Shown in pieces: positions 1 through 9,305 of a DNA stretch of 64,000 nucleotides. The stretch lies in the NCBI GenBank assembly GCA_947494095.1, contig CANLTI010000001.1:62001-126000 (forward strand), read 5' to 3'. Under the pieces are notes generated by a model that was not told the origin of the DNA, did not search any database, and saw only the letters and a list, made by a program, of their open reading frames with translations. The translations under genes and the position numbers were made by a program. The stretch's first letter is position 1. The number at the start of each line of letters is the position of its first letter. The DNA is from an uncultured Pseudomonadales bacterium. Its GTDB lineage: Bacteria > Pseudomonadota > Gammaproteobacteria > Pseudomonadales > Cellvibrionaceae.

Positions 1-141
1 TATTGATGATCGGCTTTAAGGCAGTGTATATCACTTTGAGTCGGTATCCAACAGCGCTAAAATGAGTATTTGTCATACGTATCGAGTCACAGTAAGGTAC
101 CGCCTATTGATGTCATTAACAGATAATAAATAGGTATCCTC

Positions 142-534
142 ATGCTTTTACAATGGACTCAAGATACACTCCTTATTCACGATACAAAATGCCTAAGCTT
201 AGAGCACCCAGCGATGAAGTCTGCTATTGAGCAATGCATCGAAAAAGCGTGCAGTCTATTGGCGAGCAATATTCAAGATGATTCGCTGTATCTTTTATTT
301 GAGTGGTTTGATGATGCAGCAACATTAAAGGTGCTAGTCACCGACAGCAGTAAAACCCAAGATGCCCCTCAAGTCATTCGATGCCAGTTTATGCGGTTAG
401 AAAACGATGCCGAGATTACCGAGCGTGTACAGTATTGGATTAAAGATTATCTTACGACCTGCGCCAGCTTTATGCAGTATTCTTTGGTGGCGGCTTTTCA
501 TTTTCAGGGGCGTGAACATTGCGTACTATTGTAA
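142..534 (+). CDS. Hypothetical protein, 130 aa
   Basis: I do not recognise the family. The protein is soluble-looking, with no signal peptide or membrane segment and an even mix of charged and hydrophobic residues. It starts at an ATG preceded by a weak AGGTAT ribosome binding site and ends 30 bp before a clear stem-loop terminator, which supports it as a real single-gene transcript. Its neighbour on the right is convergent (the lipase lipoprotein) and shares that terminator. No catalytic motif is visible. Confidence covers the existence of the gene, not a function. Confidence 0.7.
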   Translation: MLLQWTQDTLLIHDTKCLSLEHPAMKSAIEQCIEKACSLLASNIQDDSLYLLFEWFDDAATLKVLVTDSSKTQDAPQVIRCQFMRLENDAEITERVQYWIKDYLTTCASFMQYSLVAAFHFQGREHCVLL

Positions 535-564
535 ATAATAGCAGCGTGTCGTTATAGCAGGTAT

Positions 565-602
565 AAAAAAAGCCCTGTAGTTTGTCGTTACAGGGCTTTT
601 AA
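565..602. terminator. Bidirectional rho-independent terminator
   Basis: Stem AGCCCTGTA/TACAGGGCT with an A-run on the left and a T-run on the right, so it can end transcription from the 130-aa gene on the plus strand and from the lipase gene on the minus strand. Confidence 0.85.
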
Positions 603-625
603 GTTTACACGCTATGGCCTGTCAC

Positions 626-3013
626 TTACTTGACAACGGCCTCATTGGTCACAGTAATTTTTTGACCTTTACTGGCAAAAAAGGCTGCCACTTGTGCTTG
701 CATTTCTTGGGTTGCGTCGCGACTGAGCGCTGGATCTGGCGATTCAGCGCGAGTCACCGGTGATAAAATAGAGCTGTGATGACCATTTAAAAACCTAACA
801 GCACCTGAGCCTGCAGTGGTTGTGCTAACACCAGGCAGGTCTAGCAAGGCAATAGCGCCCTCGGTACCGCCAATCGGTGAAACTGTTAAGGTATTGGGCA
901 CTACTTGATCAGAAAGGTTGTCGGCATCATCACCCACAACTTCGATTAAGTGAGTTGGTGTTTGAGTGCTGGCCAGTTGCGCCGTATAGCTGATGGGGTC
1001 ACCCGAGCCGACGACTGTTTGCGCGGCATAAATAAACTGCGCAAATAGATCATTAAAACCGGCTTGTTGCTCGGCATTTAAGCCCGCATAAAAATCTCGG
1101 TAAGCATCTGTTAGCTCAGCTTCGGTAGGGTTGGTATATTGGATGGCCACAAATTTTTGGAAATCTTCTGATTGCGCAAATGCTAAACTTGATTTGATGA
1201 TGTCCCCAAAACCTCCAGATTCTAACAAAAACCATGCGACCATAATGCCGGGCATCGCGAAAGAGGTCGACGTTACTTTAAACATATCATCTACGGCTGG
1301 GTTGATTGGCGCATTAGCGATAGCAACAAAATTGATACCTGTAAGGCCGCCGAGTGAATGCCCTAAATAATGCACTTCTGATGGGTCGATTTTGGCACCG
1401 TCTACGGCATTAAGCCCTAGGCGTAAACCGAGAATATCAGAGGTGCTTTGACGCAAGTTATCGCGGGTGGTTAGCAAGCTGCCCAAATTCATGTAGTGAG
1501 TTGCCGAAACCGTTGAGGCGTTAATTTCATCACCTGGGTTTGATGGGTCTAAGTCGAAACCGCGACTGCCATGCAGCGGGTGGTCAATAGCAACAGTGGC
1601 AAAACCAAAAGTCGATAAAATACCGCTCATCACCAACATGTCTTCTTTTTTAGAGGTAATGCCATGTTGCATAATAACCACTGGCCAACCATTAGCGGGC
1701 TCGACTAAAGGCGGTAACCCGTAGCTGTTGCGAACGGCATCTGTTTCGGCCGATACCTTGGGCGTGGTCATTTGCACGTTAATATCGCCAGGGTGCGAAA
1801 TATTAGGGTTATCGCTATCGCTTTGTGGCATAGGGATGGGGCTAAATTTAGTTAAGTGGCGCTCGGTATCTAAGGGTAATTCACTGCTCAAATCGCGTAA
1901 GCCTGCAGCCATACAAAAGGCATCATTATCATCTAAAGGACCCTCTGGTATTGCTGTTGCATCTTGTGCGGCTAAGCCCGCTAGTATAGCGCCCGAATCA
2001 CAGCGTGATTGCCACCAGCTATTGATGGGAGCTTGTGGGTTTGCGACACTAGGAATAGCAGAATAATAAGGTAAAGTCACATCACCTGTATGGTAATTGG
2101 CTGTCGCGTAAAGCGCTTGCAGCGGCTCAGGTAATACGAGGCCTTGCGAGACAAATACATCATTAACCGTAACGGTAGAAGGCTCGATATTAATTGCGGG
2201 CGGCAAACCGCCTTGCGCTAAGTCAGCGGCCATTAAGCCTTTTAAGGTATTGAGTACTTGGGTGGTCGATTGCGTCGTCATGGCCATGGTGTAAATAAGA
2301 CTGTCAGCATCAACACCCTCATTAACTACCACTTTTTCAAAACTGTTGATTAGCCCTTGTAGTGCTGCTGCGCTGCCAGTACTTAAAGGTTTTGTACTGG
2401 CATCTAAGCGCATGATTTCATAGGTGCTAGAGGCGCCCACTGAGTCGCCAGTATTATCTTTTAAGGTATTGGTTAAAGCGAGTATGTAGGTGGTGGCGGG
2501 CTTTAAAGGTTTTAGCGGTACAACGGCAATATTATTGCCCGATTTTTGGGCAATAAAATCAACGCCGGCGGTTAGTTCGGCGACTATTTTACAGGCGAGC
2601 CCTCGCTCAACGGTTTTACACTCTTCATCATCGGCGCTGCCGCCCATGGTTGCTTCAAATAACTTTACACCACCACTGACCGAGTCGGCTGCAAGCGATA
2701 GGCCCTCGGGGAAATCAATCTTTAATGAAAAGGGATTAACCGTAGACCAGCCATCTAAAGCATTGAGCGCAACTTGCGGATCGCTGCCATCGATGGGGTT
2801 ATTGACAGGCAAATTTAATGTGCCATCGGTTGTGCCTTGGAATAATAAGTCATTAGGTATAGATAAAGCGCCATTAGAGGGGTCAAACACAATACGTGCC
2901 GTGGGCTTGAAGACGATTTCATCATCAGCACTTTCCTTTCCTCCGCCACCACTTCCGCAGGCGGTTAATCCTAAAAGACTTGCAATAGACATGCTTAATA
3001 TTATGTTTTTCAT
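626..3013 (-). CDS. VolA/Pla-1-type extracellular lipase lipoprotein
   Basis: Predicted surface or outer-membrane lipase/phospholipase of the alpha/beta-hydrolase fold, with the N-terminal region typical of bacterial virulence-factor lipases (Lipase_bact_N). A signal peptide runs into the lipobox LTAC followed by a Gly-rich linker, so the protein should be lipidated. The nucleophile elbow GHSLGG is near residue 553 (GHSxGG, Ser nucleophile), preceded by the VVIMQHG oxyanion-region motif. I place the start at the ATG at 3013 because the signal peptide begins there and a CAGGTC ribosome binding site precedes it; an upstream in-frame ATG at 3046 would add 11 residues before the signal. About 795 aa is normal for VolA-like proteins. 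It is monocistronic as far as can be seen. Substrate (lysophospholipid or triglyceride) cannot be decided from sequence. Confidence 0.88.
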   Translation of the reverse strand: MKNIILSMSIASLLGLTACGSGGGGKESADDEIVFKPTARIVFDPSNGALSIPNDLLFQGTTDGTLNLPVNNPIDGSDPQVALNALDGWSTVNPFSLKIDFPEGLSLAADSVSGGVKLFEATMGGSADDEECKTVERGLACKIVAELTAGVDFIAQKSGNNIAVVPLKPLKPATTYILALTNTLKDNTGDSVGASSTYEIMRLDASTKPLSTGSAAALQGLINSFEKVVVNEGVDADSLIYTMAMTTQSTTQVLNTLKGLMAADLAQGGLPPAINIEPSTVTVNDVFVSQGLVLPEPLQALYATANYHTGDVTLPYYSAIPSVANPQAPINSWWQSRCDSGAILAGLAAQDATAIPEGPLDDNDAFCMAAGLRDLSSELPLDTERHLTKFSPIPMPQSDSDNPNISHPGDINVQMTTPKVSAETDAVRNSYGLPPLVEPANGWPVVIMQHGITSKKEDMLVMSGILSTFGFATVAIDHPLHGSRGFDLDPSNPGDEINASTVSATHYMNLGSLLTTRDNLRQSTSDILGLRLGLNAVDGAKIDPSEVHYLGHSLGGLTGINFVAIANAPINPAVDDMFKVTSTSFAMPGIMVAWFLLESGGFGDIIKSSLAFAQSEDFQKFVAIQYTNPTEAELTDAYRDFYAGLNAEQQAGFNDLFAQFIYAAQTVVGSGDPISYTAQLASTQTPTHLIEVVGDDADNLSDQVVPNTLTVSPIGGTEGAIALLDLPGVSTTTAGSGAVRFLNGHHSSILSPVTRAESPDPALSRDATQEMQAQVAAFFASKGQKITVTNEAVVK

Positions 3014-3253
3014 TATTTGACCTGATTGACGCTTGTGAATACCCACTTTAGCGTATTATTAATTGACGAAAACCTAGTACTCTAGACGGAATAAACGTAA
3101 CTCAATATATTAATTTTTGCTAGCTGTTTTTTTTAATAATAATATAAATGCTGGCGTTTTTTACCAAGTGCATACCTTGTATTGCGCAGGGTTTATGATT
3201 GTATGAACCTATCATTTATTGGGTTGACTGCGCGATGAATTCTAAAAAATAAG

Positions 3254-3450
3254 GTAACTATTCAGCCGAACCAAAAATCCCCTCTTAACAGGGTGCTGAT
3301 GGGTTATTTTCTGGGCATTTAAGCGCCGGGAGCGCTTATATAGCGCCCGCCCCAGCATGGATGCGTGGGGTAGACTTTGCAGGAGCACAAAGTCGCAGAT
3401 GGCTTGAGCGGCCCAGCAAATGCCCGATTTCCGCACCTCTGAATAGTTAC
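3254..3450 (-). mobile_element. Stem-loop MITE (GTAA ends), 197 bp, perfect 8-bp duplication
   Basis: The element begins GTAACTATTCAG and ends CTGAATAGTTAC, a 12-bp perfect terminal inverted repeat. It is flanked on both sides by AAAATAAG, an 8-bp target site duplication. The interior contains the stem-loop cassettes GACTTTG-CAAAGTC (loop CAGGAGCA), GCGCT-AGCGC and a CCCCA/TGGGG hairpin. It encodes no transposase; open frames crossing it are accidental. GTAA-starting ends with 8-bp duplications are characteristic of the IS66 family, so a non-autonomous IS66-type element is inferred. Relative to the copy at 30611-30868 it is reverse-oriented and lacks one hairpin cassette. Confidence 0.85.
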
Positions 3451-3730
3451 AAAATAAGGATATTAAGTTGCCTTGTAGGCTTGTATTTAAACTTATATTT
3501 AAGCTTGTACAGCGCTTGTTAATAGCGCACGCAAAAATATTGTATTCGTAAAAATAGAGATATTGATAGCGCATGCGTTATTTTTTTATTGTACTGCGGT
3601 ATTTTTAAGTGGCGCACTAAATGCTATTGGCATGTAAAACATTATTGGGATGTGCAAATATTTTTTGGCACTACAAAAAAATCTGATACGCATTTTTAGG
3701 CTTTATACCATGTTTAAATATGGCGTCATG

Positions 3731-3755
3731 CGCTATGGCTCACAGAGCCATAGCG
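3731..3755. terminator. Perfect hairpin downstream of astB
   Basis: CGCTATGGCTC and its complement form an 11-bp perfect stem with a 3-nt loop, 13 bp past the astB stop. There is no clear U-tract on the minus strand, so termination is possible rather than certain. The remaining sequence from 3451 to 3730 is AT-rich, and I see nothing else supportable in it. Confidence 0.45.
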
Positions 3756-3767
3756 TGGGTATGATTG

Positions 3768-5150
3768 TTAGATCGCGCTGGTGTTTTGAAAGGGGTAAAA
3801 CTTGTCGAGTTGCAATAAACCGGTCAACGCATTAAGCGCCTCTAATGATTCGGTATAAAAGCTAGGGTCGGCTAAATCTTCAGGTGATAGCCTATCGCGA
3901 TAATGCGTTTTAACCCACTGCTCTAAAGCAGTAATTTTGGCTTCGGTCAGCATAAAGGCTGGGTTGACGGCTGCGCGCTGTTGCTCATTTAATACCACAC
4001 GTAAACGCAAGCAGGCTGGGCCACCCCCGTTACTCATGCTTTCGCGTACATCAACAAACTCGATGGTGCGAATAGGCTGTTTTTCATCTTGCACGAGTGT
4101 GTTTAAGTATTGGCTAACGGCAGTGTTTTCGGCGCATTCAGAGGGCGCAATAAGATGCATTTTAGTCATATCGCCATTAGGCGCTGCCAATAGTTGGCTG
4201 TTAAATAAGTAGCTCTTAATGGCGTCTTCTAAGGGCACATCTTTGTGGTTGACCGATAAAGGCATAAACGCGAACCGCTCGGCCAATTGCTGCTTAACGG
4301 CGGCAAAGTCTTCGGTGGCAAAGGCCAATTGGTGAAAGAACAAGACCGGCCCATTGGCCACGGCAACCACATCATTATGGAAAGCACCGGTATCGATAGC
4401 GATGGGGTGTTGTCGGCAAAACAGTGCGTAATCATCATTGACGCCATGGCTGCGGGCCACCGCCTCACTGGCGAGCCGTGTTTGGCGGGCCGGGAAGCGC
4501 GAGGGCTGATCGCCAGATTCAATACCGTCGCGGCCATAGGCAAACATCGCCACGCCACGCTCACCATAATGCTGGCACAAACGCGAATGGTTAGCGGCGC
4601 CTTCGTCAGCAAATAAATTATTGCTAGGCAGCGGGGCGTGCACCTTAAAGTGCTCGGCATTATTAAATAGGGTGCGCAAGCTATGTGTGGTGGCTTGCGC
4701 TTCCATTGCGCGATGGGGTGTGGTTAATAAATTGGCTGGGGTAAAGTGCACCAAGCCATCACCGCTATCGGTTGAAGGGGTAACGGTCGCGGCATTAGCA
4801 GCCCACATCGGCGAGGCCGAGTACACCATTGATAGCAACCGAGGGTCGCGTTTGTACAGCTGATTAATAATGTGCTGGTCGCTACCGGTAAAGCCTAGCT
4901 GGCGCATAGTTTCTAATTGAGGGCGCTGCTGTGGCGGCATAAAACCTTGGGTGTAACCTTGCGCTAATAACCGCTGCATTTTAGCCAAGCCCTGTAAGGC
5001 TGCCGCTTTAGGGTTAGAGCACAATTGTGCGTTACGGGCCGAGGCAAGGTTACCAAAAGACAGGCCGCTGTAGTTGTGTGTTGGGCCAATTAACCCGTCA
5101 AAGTTAACCTCTCGCACATCTTTTGTATTCATGCTGTTAACGGTACTCAT
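3768..5150 (-). CDS. astB: N-succinylarginine dihydrolase
   Basis: Second step of the arginine succinyltransferase (AST) pathway: hydrolyses N2-succinylarginine to N2-succinylornithine, CO2 and ammonia, in the cytoplasm. The N-terminus carries the family signature VNFDGLIGPTHNYSGLSFGN, and the C-terminal part has MSNGGGPACLRLRV, which contains the catalytic Cys of this amidinotransferase-fold enzyme. At 460 aa it is slightly longer than the usual about 445 aa because of a short N-terminal extension; an internal ATG at residue 7 (MNTKDVREVNF) is an alternative start. The upstream astD stop overlaps this start as ATGA, so translation is coupled. Last gene of the hydrolase-astA-astD-astB operon. 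Confidence 0.95.
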   Translation of the reverse strand: MSTVNSMNTKDVREVNFDGLIGPTHNYSGLSFGNLASARNAQLCSNPKAAALQGLAKMQRLLAQGYTQGFMPPQQRPQLETMRQLGFTGSDQHIINQLYKRDPRLLSMVYSASPMWAANAATVTPSTDSGDGLVHFTPANLLTTPHRAMEAQATTHSLRTLFNNAEHFKVHAPLPSNNLFADEGAANHSRLCQHYGERGVAMFAYGRDGIESGDQPSRFPARQTRLASEAVARSHGVNDDYALFCRQHPIAIDTGAFHNDVVAVANGPVLFFHQLAFATEDFAAVKQQLAERFAFMPLSVNHKDVPLEDAIKSYLFNSQLLAAPNGDMTKMHLIAPSECAENTAVSQYLNTLVQDEKQPIRTIEFVDVRESMSNGGGPACLRLRVVLNEQQRAAVNPAFMLTEAKITALEQWVKTHYRDRLSPEDLADPSFYTESLEALNALTGLLQLDKFYPFQNTSAI

Positions 5151-6643
5151 GATTGTATTCCTCGCAATGGTGGCGCGTCTTGTTGGTCGGTGTTGTCACC
5201 GATCGACATCGCTTGTGGCCACGCACAATAATCGGCGGCATAAAAGGCGCTGGCACGGTGATTGCCGCTGGCACCAATACCGCCAAAGGGCAAGCGGCTT
5301 GATGCGCCGGCGGTGGGCTTATTAATGCTAATAACGCCTGCGCGAATACTGTTCATAAATTGTGTTTGCTCGCTTTTGTCATCGCTGAGCAAGCCTGCCG
5401 CTAGGCCATACTGGGTGTTGTTGGCCATGCGTATGGCATCGTCGATGGTTGCCACGCGATACACTTGCAACAGCGGCCCAAACCACTCCATATCTGGCGC
5501 GGGTTTGGCGTGTGTCATGTCAATGACGGCGGGGCTTAAAAAACACTCGCCCAAGGCTAAAGGTGCCATAGTGCGTAACGCTTTACCGCCCAAGGCCACC
5601 AGTTGCGCTTGCGCTTGCTGTAACTGGGTAGCTGTTTGCGCATGAATGACCGGGCCATAAAAAGGGGCTGGCGTTGCTTGCCAGGGGCTAATAATAAATT
5701 TATCGACCAGTGCTAATACGGCATCGAGTAGCGCATCGGTGGTGTCGTTTTCGACCAAAATAAGGCGGCGCGCGCACGTACAGCGCTGGCCGGCGCTGAT
5801 AAAAGCACTGCTTACAATGTGCTGAGCGGCGGTGTTTATCGAGGTGATATCGCTGGCAATAAGCGGGTTATTACCGCCCATCTCTAAGGCCAAAAGCACT
5901 TCTGGGCGGCCACCAAATTGCTGGTGTAAATGCTTACCTGTGGCCGATGACCCGGTAAATAATAAGCCGTCAATATTGGCCGCAGCAAGGGCTGCGCCGG
6001 TTTCGCGCTCGCCCTGAGTGAGGTTAATGACATTGCTTGGCAAGCCGGCGCGCAACCATAGCTCAACGGTAAAGGCGGCGGTTAAAGGTGTGTGCTCGCT
6101 AGGCTTAAACACAACGGTATTGCCGGCCAATAAGGCCGGCACAATGTGGCCATTGGGTAAATGCCCTGGGAAGTTGTACGGTCCAAATACCGCCATCACA
6201 CCATGGGCGCGATGGGCAATGGCTGTTTGGCCTGCCTGCGCGCTGCCTGCGCGTTGGTGTTGTGCATCAATACTAATGGCAATTTTGCCGATCATGGCGT
6301 CAACTTCGGCTAAGGCCTCCCAGTGGGGCTTACCAGTTTCGCGGCAAATAAGCTCGGCGAGTGGGTTTTTTTCGGCGGTAAGCTCGGCGGCAAAGCGCTC
6401 GATAATCGCTTTTCTGGCATCAAGCCCTAGCGCTTGCCAAGGTGTTTGTGCGGCAGCCGCAGCGGCAACCGCCTCGGTAACTTGGGTGTCAGTGGTGCTG
6501 TGCCCCTGCCAAACGCTCTCGCCCGTTGCTGGGTCTATTGAGGCTAAAGGTTTACCTACGCCATCAAGCCAGGTTGCATTAATGTAAGAGCCTTGTGCCC
6601 ATGCATTTTGTGTATCGTCATTGTTTTGTATTACATCGCCCAT
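5147..6643 (-). CDS. astD: Succinylglutamate-semialdehyde dehydrogenase
   Basis: NAD-dependent oxidation of N-succinylglutamate semialdehyde to N-succinylglutamate in the AST pathway. The aldehyde dehydrogenase fold is evident: GPYNFPGHLPNGHIVPALLAGN, then FKPSE (cofactor binding), ALEMGGNNP (general-base Glu), and GQRCTCARR (catalytic Cys). At 498 aa it matches the family. It lies 51 bp downstream of astA and overlaps astB by 4 bp (ATGA). A short Ala-rich stretch (residues about 57-66) is unremarkable. Note that the pathway order on this operon is A-D-B, as in many gammaproteobacteria. Confidence 0.94.
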   Translation of the reverse strand: MGDVIQNNDDTQNAWAQGSYINATWLDGVGKPLASIDPATGESVWQGHSTTDTQVTEAVAAAAAAQTPWQALGLDARKAIIERFAAELTAEKNPLAELICRETGKPHWEALAEVDAMIGKIAISIDAQHQRAGSAQAGQTAIAHRAHGVMAVFGPYNFPGHLPNGHIVPALLAGNTVVFKPSEHTPLTAAFTVELWLRAGLPSNVINLTQGERETGAALAAANIDGLLFTGSSATGKHLHQQFGGRPEVLLALEMGGNNPLIASDITSINTAAQHIVSSAFISAGQRCTCARRLILVENDTTDALLDAVLALVDKFIISPWQATPAPFYGPVIHAQTATQLQQAQAQLVALGGKALRTMAPLALGECFLSPAVIDMTHAKPAPDMEWFGPLLQVYRVATIDDAIRMANNTQYGLAAGLLSDDKSEQTQFMNSIRAGVISINKPTAGASSRLPFGGIGASGNHRASAFYAADYCAWPQAMSIGDNTDQQDAPPLRGIQS

Positions 6644-6694
6644 TTTATACTCTCTTGTGTAATCACTCTTTTAAAAGCGCTCTAGTGATAAAAG

Positions 6695-7780
6695 CTAAGA
6701 GCGATCAATGGTGTAAATAAGGTCGCCCGCTTGAATGCCTAGTGCATCTAGCGCCGACGGGGCCAGCTCAATCGTGGCCTCGTTATTATTTGTGCTGTCG
6801 CTGCTATTAGCATAAGTTACGTGGGTTTTGATAACCCGTAGATCATTTAATTGCCCCGTCATAACAATTTGAGGCGTCAGTGTTGCTGTTTCGGGTGTTG
6901 TCTTCTCGGGTGTTGCAGTACCTGTTGTCTCAGCGGCCAAAGAAGATGACGATGCTGCGGGGCCTTTTTTAATGGCTTTGACGCTGGTTAAGTTATCAAT
7001 TTTGGCGCGCAGCATAGGGCCGGCATCAAAAATATCGATAAAGTTTTCATTTTCAAAACCCTCGTCCACCAACAGCTGTAAAGCTCTGCGCCCATCTTGG
7101 TGGGGCTTGCCCAATACGGCTTGGGCCCCTTCGGATAAAAGCCGGGTATAAATAGGGTGCTTGGGCATGAGCTCGGTAATAAACTGGTTGGTGCCTGTGG
7201 CACACAAGCGGTCGGCTTCATCAAAGCTCATTTCAAAAAAGTGCTGGCCAATGGCATCCCAAAAAGGGCTTTTGCCTTGGTCATCGAGCCAGCCTCTTAG
7301 CTCTGCGACGACATGGCTATGAAAGCGCTCTCTGAATACGCCCATAAATAAATAGCGTGCTTTAGCGAGCCAATGCCCATTACCGCGATAATCGGGGTCA
7401 ACAAATAAGGTGCCCACTTCCGAGCAGTCGGTATAGTCGTTGGCTAAGTGCAGCACGTCAGAGCGGACTTCTTTACCGAGTGAATGCGAGTAATGAATAG
7501 CCGGCATCACGCGGTACGCATAAAAAGCCTGCTTTGAATCGGTGCGGGCATAAATAGCAGCTGTACCCACCACTTTGTGAATGTCTAAATCTTCTAACAC
7601 CAACAAAAAGTAATCTTCGGCGCGCGGCGTGAGTGAATCAAAGCTGGCTTGAGACTTATTAATGGTGCGCTGGAGTGTTTCGGCACAAGGGGGCAGTGAT
7701 GTCATGCCTTGCCCGGCTTTGTGCGCAAGCTGTAATAAATCCTCTAAATCACGTTGTGCTACGGGTCTAATAATTAACAT
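6695..7780 (-). CDS. astA: Arginine N-succinyltransferase with Ala/Thr-rich insertion
   Basis: First step of AST catabolism: transfers succinyl from succinyl-CoA to arginine. GNAT-like fold; hallmark start MLIIRPVAQRDLEDLLQLA, then GTLFVDPDYRGNG (CoA-binding type loop) and VAELRGWLDDQGKSPFWDAI, diagnostic for AstA. The usual length is about 340 aa; here it is 361 because of a low-complexity insert, roughly residues 272-305, rich in Ala, Ser, Thr and Pro (GPAASSSSLAAETTGTA onward), between the catalytic core and the C-terminal beta segment. The insert looks like a flexible linker and should not touch the active site. It follows the M20 hydrolase gene by 41 bp. Confidence 0.93.
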   Translation of the reverse strand: MLIIRPVAQRDLEDLLQLAHKAGQGMTSLPPCAETLQRTINKSQASFDSLTPRAEDYFLLVLEDLDIHKVVGTAAIYARTDSKQAFYAYRVMPAIHYSHSLGKEVRSDVLHLANDYTDCSEVGTLFVDPDYRGNGHWLAKARYLFMGVFRERFHSHVVAELRGWLDDQGKSPFWDAIGQHFFEMSFDEADRLCATGTNQFITELMPKHPIYTRLLSEGAQAVLGKPHQDGRRALQLLVDEGFENENFIDIFDAGPMLRAKIDNLTSVKAIKKGPAASSSSLAAETTGTATPEKTTPETATLTPQIVMTGQLNDLRVIKTHVTYANSSDSTNNNEATIELAPSALDALGIQAGDLIYTIDRS

Positions 7781-7821
7781 AAAGGTCCTTATTGGCTCGG
7801 CTAGGTTTTAGAAGGTCGGGT

Positions 7822-9036
7822 TTAGGGCTTGGGGTTTAAAAAGTCGGGCATACGTGACATTAATAAAGCGCTTAATTGCGCGCGTTCTACAAAACTGTCG
7901 ATACACATAAATTCGTCTTCACTGTGAATGGCGCCACCGCGTACACCTAATGTGTCGATAGTGGGTAGGCCTGCAGCCGCAAGGTTATTGCCCTCACAGC
8001 AACCGCCCGTACTACGCCAACCAATAGGGATACCCATTAATTCGCCACAATGCTTAAGTTGCTCAAAAAGCGCTTGATGTTTGGCATCCATCGGCTTAGG
8101 TGGGCGTCCAAAGCGGCCATGCAGCTCGGCTGTCACATCATGTTCGCCTGCAGTGTTTTGGATAACCGCCTGTATGGCCTCGAGTATGGGTTGCTGCTGT
8201 TCGGGCTGCTCGATACGTACATTAAAGCGAATAACGGCATTGTCGGGCACCACGTTAACGGGGCCACCGCCATCAATACGGCCAATGTTTACGGTAATGC
8301 CTGTCTCTTTATTACTGAGCGCGGCAAGTTTCTGCGATATATTGGCGGCGGCCACAATAGCGTTGCGGCCACCAAAAAAGTCGCGCCCTGCATGGGTGGC
8401 TTTGCCTTGCACCACAACATCAAAGTTACCACTGCCTTTACGTGCGCCGGCTAAGGTACCGTCTTCTAAAGAAGGCTCGTACACCATACCTACATCGCAC
8501 TTTTTAGCCCAATGCACTAAATGCTCGGCAGAGCGCGGCGAGCCAATTTCTTCATCGGGTGATAATAAAATAGTAAAGCCTAATTGCTCGGCAAAAGGCG
8601 ATTGGTGTATGGCTTTTAACGCGTGGTATAGCACCACTAATCCGCCTTTCATATCGGCGACACCCGGGCCACGCAAACGGTCGCCTTCTTGCCAACAGGT
8701 TTGAAAGGTAGACTCTTTAGGGAATACAGTATCGGTGTGGCCTGTACATAAAATTTGTATCGGGGCCTCTGGCCTAATGTGGTAGAGCGCGGCCTCAGCG
8801 GTATGCTGCTCGAGTACATCACCTTGGTTATTAATCGATTGCAGCGGCGGCAAAGTAATGCGTTGCTGCTGATCGCAAATATCAGCAAACAACTGATCAA
8901 AATACGTGATCACATCAGCGATACCCTCACGGTTATACGAGCCGGAGTTAATATCACAGGCCTGTATGGTGTGTTTGAGCATGGCTTCTTGCCACGCATT
9001 AATGGGTTCTATTAATTGGCGCTGCTGTTCATTCAT
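7822..9036 (-). CDS. M20-family metallohydrolase in the AST operon
   Basis: Di-zinc hydrolase of the M20 family (carboxypeptidase G2/ArgE/DapE relatives). Visible metal and catalytic residues: GHTDTVFP (His and catalytic Asp), GPGVADMKGG (bridging Asp), LLSPDEEIGS (general-base Glu-Glu), YEPS, and the C-terminal GGAIHSEDEF His. It is the first gene of the ast operon. No astE (succinylglutamate desuccinylase) is present nearby, and M20 enzymes include desuccinylases such as DapE, so this gene may do the last AST step (inference). Start chosen at the ATG at 9036 (MNEQQRQLI), with AAGG about 12 nt upstream; the in-frame ATG at 9099 would add 21 unusual residues within a region abutting short repeats. 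Confidence 0.85.
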   Translation of the reverse strand: MNEQQRQLIEPINAWQEAMLKHTIQACDINSGSYNREGIADVITYFDQLFADICDQQQRITLPPLQSINNQGDVLEQHTAEAALYHIRPEAPIQILCTGHTDTVFPKESTFQTCWQEGDRLRGPGVADMKGGLVVLYHALKAIHQSPFAEQLGFTILLSPDEEIGSPRSAEHLVHWAKKCDVGMVYEPSLEDGTLAGARKGSGNFDVVVQGKATHAGRDFFGGRNAIVAAANISQKLAALSNKETGITVNIGRIDGGGPVNVVPDNAVIRFNVRIEQPEQQQPILEAIQAVIQNTAGEHDVTAELHGRFGRPPKPMDAKHQALFEQLKHCGELMGIPIGWRSTGGCCEGNNLAAAGLPTIDTLGVRGGAIHSEDEFMCIDSFVERAQLSALLMSRMPDFLNPKP

Positions 9037-9101
9037 ATTGAATTTATGCCTTAATGAGTCGAATTGTGTATAGCCACCACTTAAAAGTATGAGTGTCATA
9101 T

Positions 9102-9157
9102 CAACACTGAATCATAGCAATACTGAATCATAGCAACGCTGCATCATCGCAACACTG
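9102..9157. repeat. Short tandem repeat, 16-bp unit, about 3.5 copies
   Basis: Units CAACACTGAATCATAG, CAATACTGAATCATAG, CAACGCTGCATCATCG and a partial CAACACTG lie in the leader of the ast operon. No function is visible. Confidence 0.7.
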
Positions 9158-9305
9158 TGCAATGATAACGCTGCATGTTAGTGGTAACCGGTGCCATAAG
9201 CTTAGTTAGCCAAAAGTATGCCTATGGCCAAGCCGAATGTGCTTTTCTTTTGGAATGCCTTTGTCGAACAATATTCGGTAGGGCTGTGATTGGCCTTGCC
9301 CTAAT

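Noticed and set aside
3242..3574. Open frame across a MITE copy (also at 9329-9535, 30526-30855, 59655-59912)
   Set aside because: These frames lie on the repeat elements, recur only because the repeat recurs, and have no start context.
8081..8704. 207-aa plus-strand open frame (and 6018-6587)
   Set aside because: Antisense shadows of the M20 hydrolase and astD genes.
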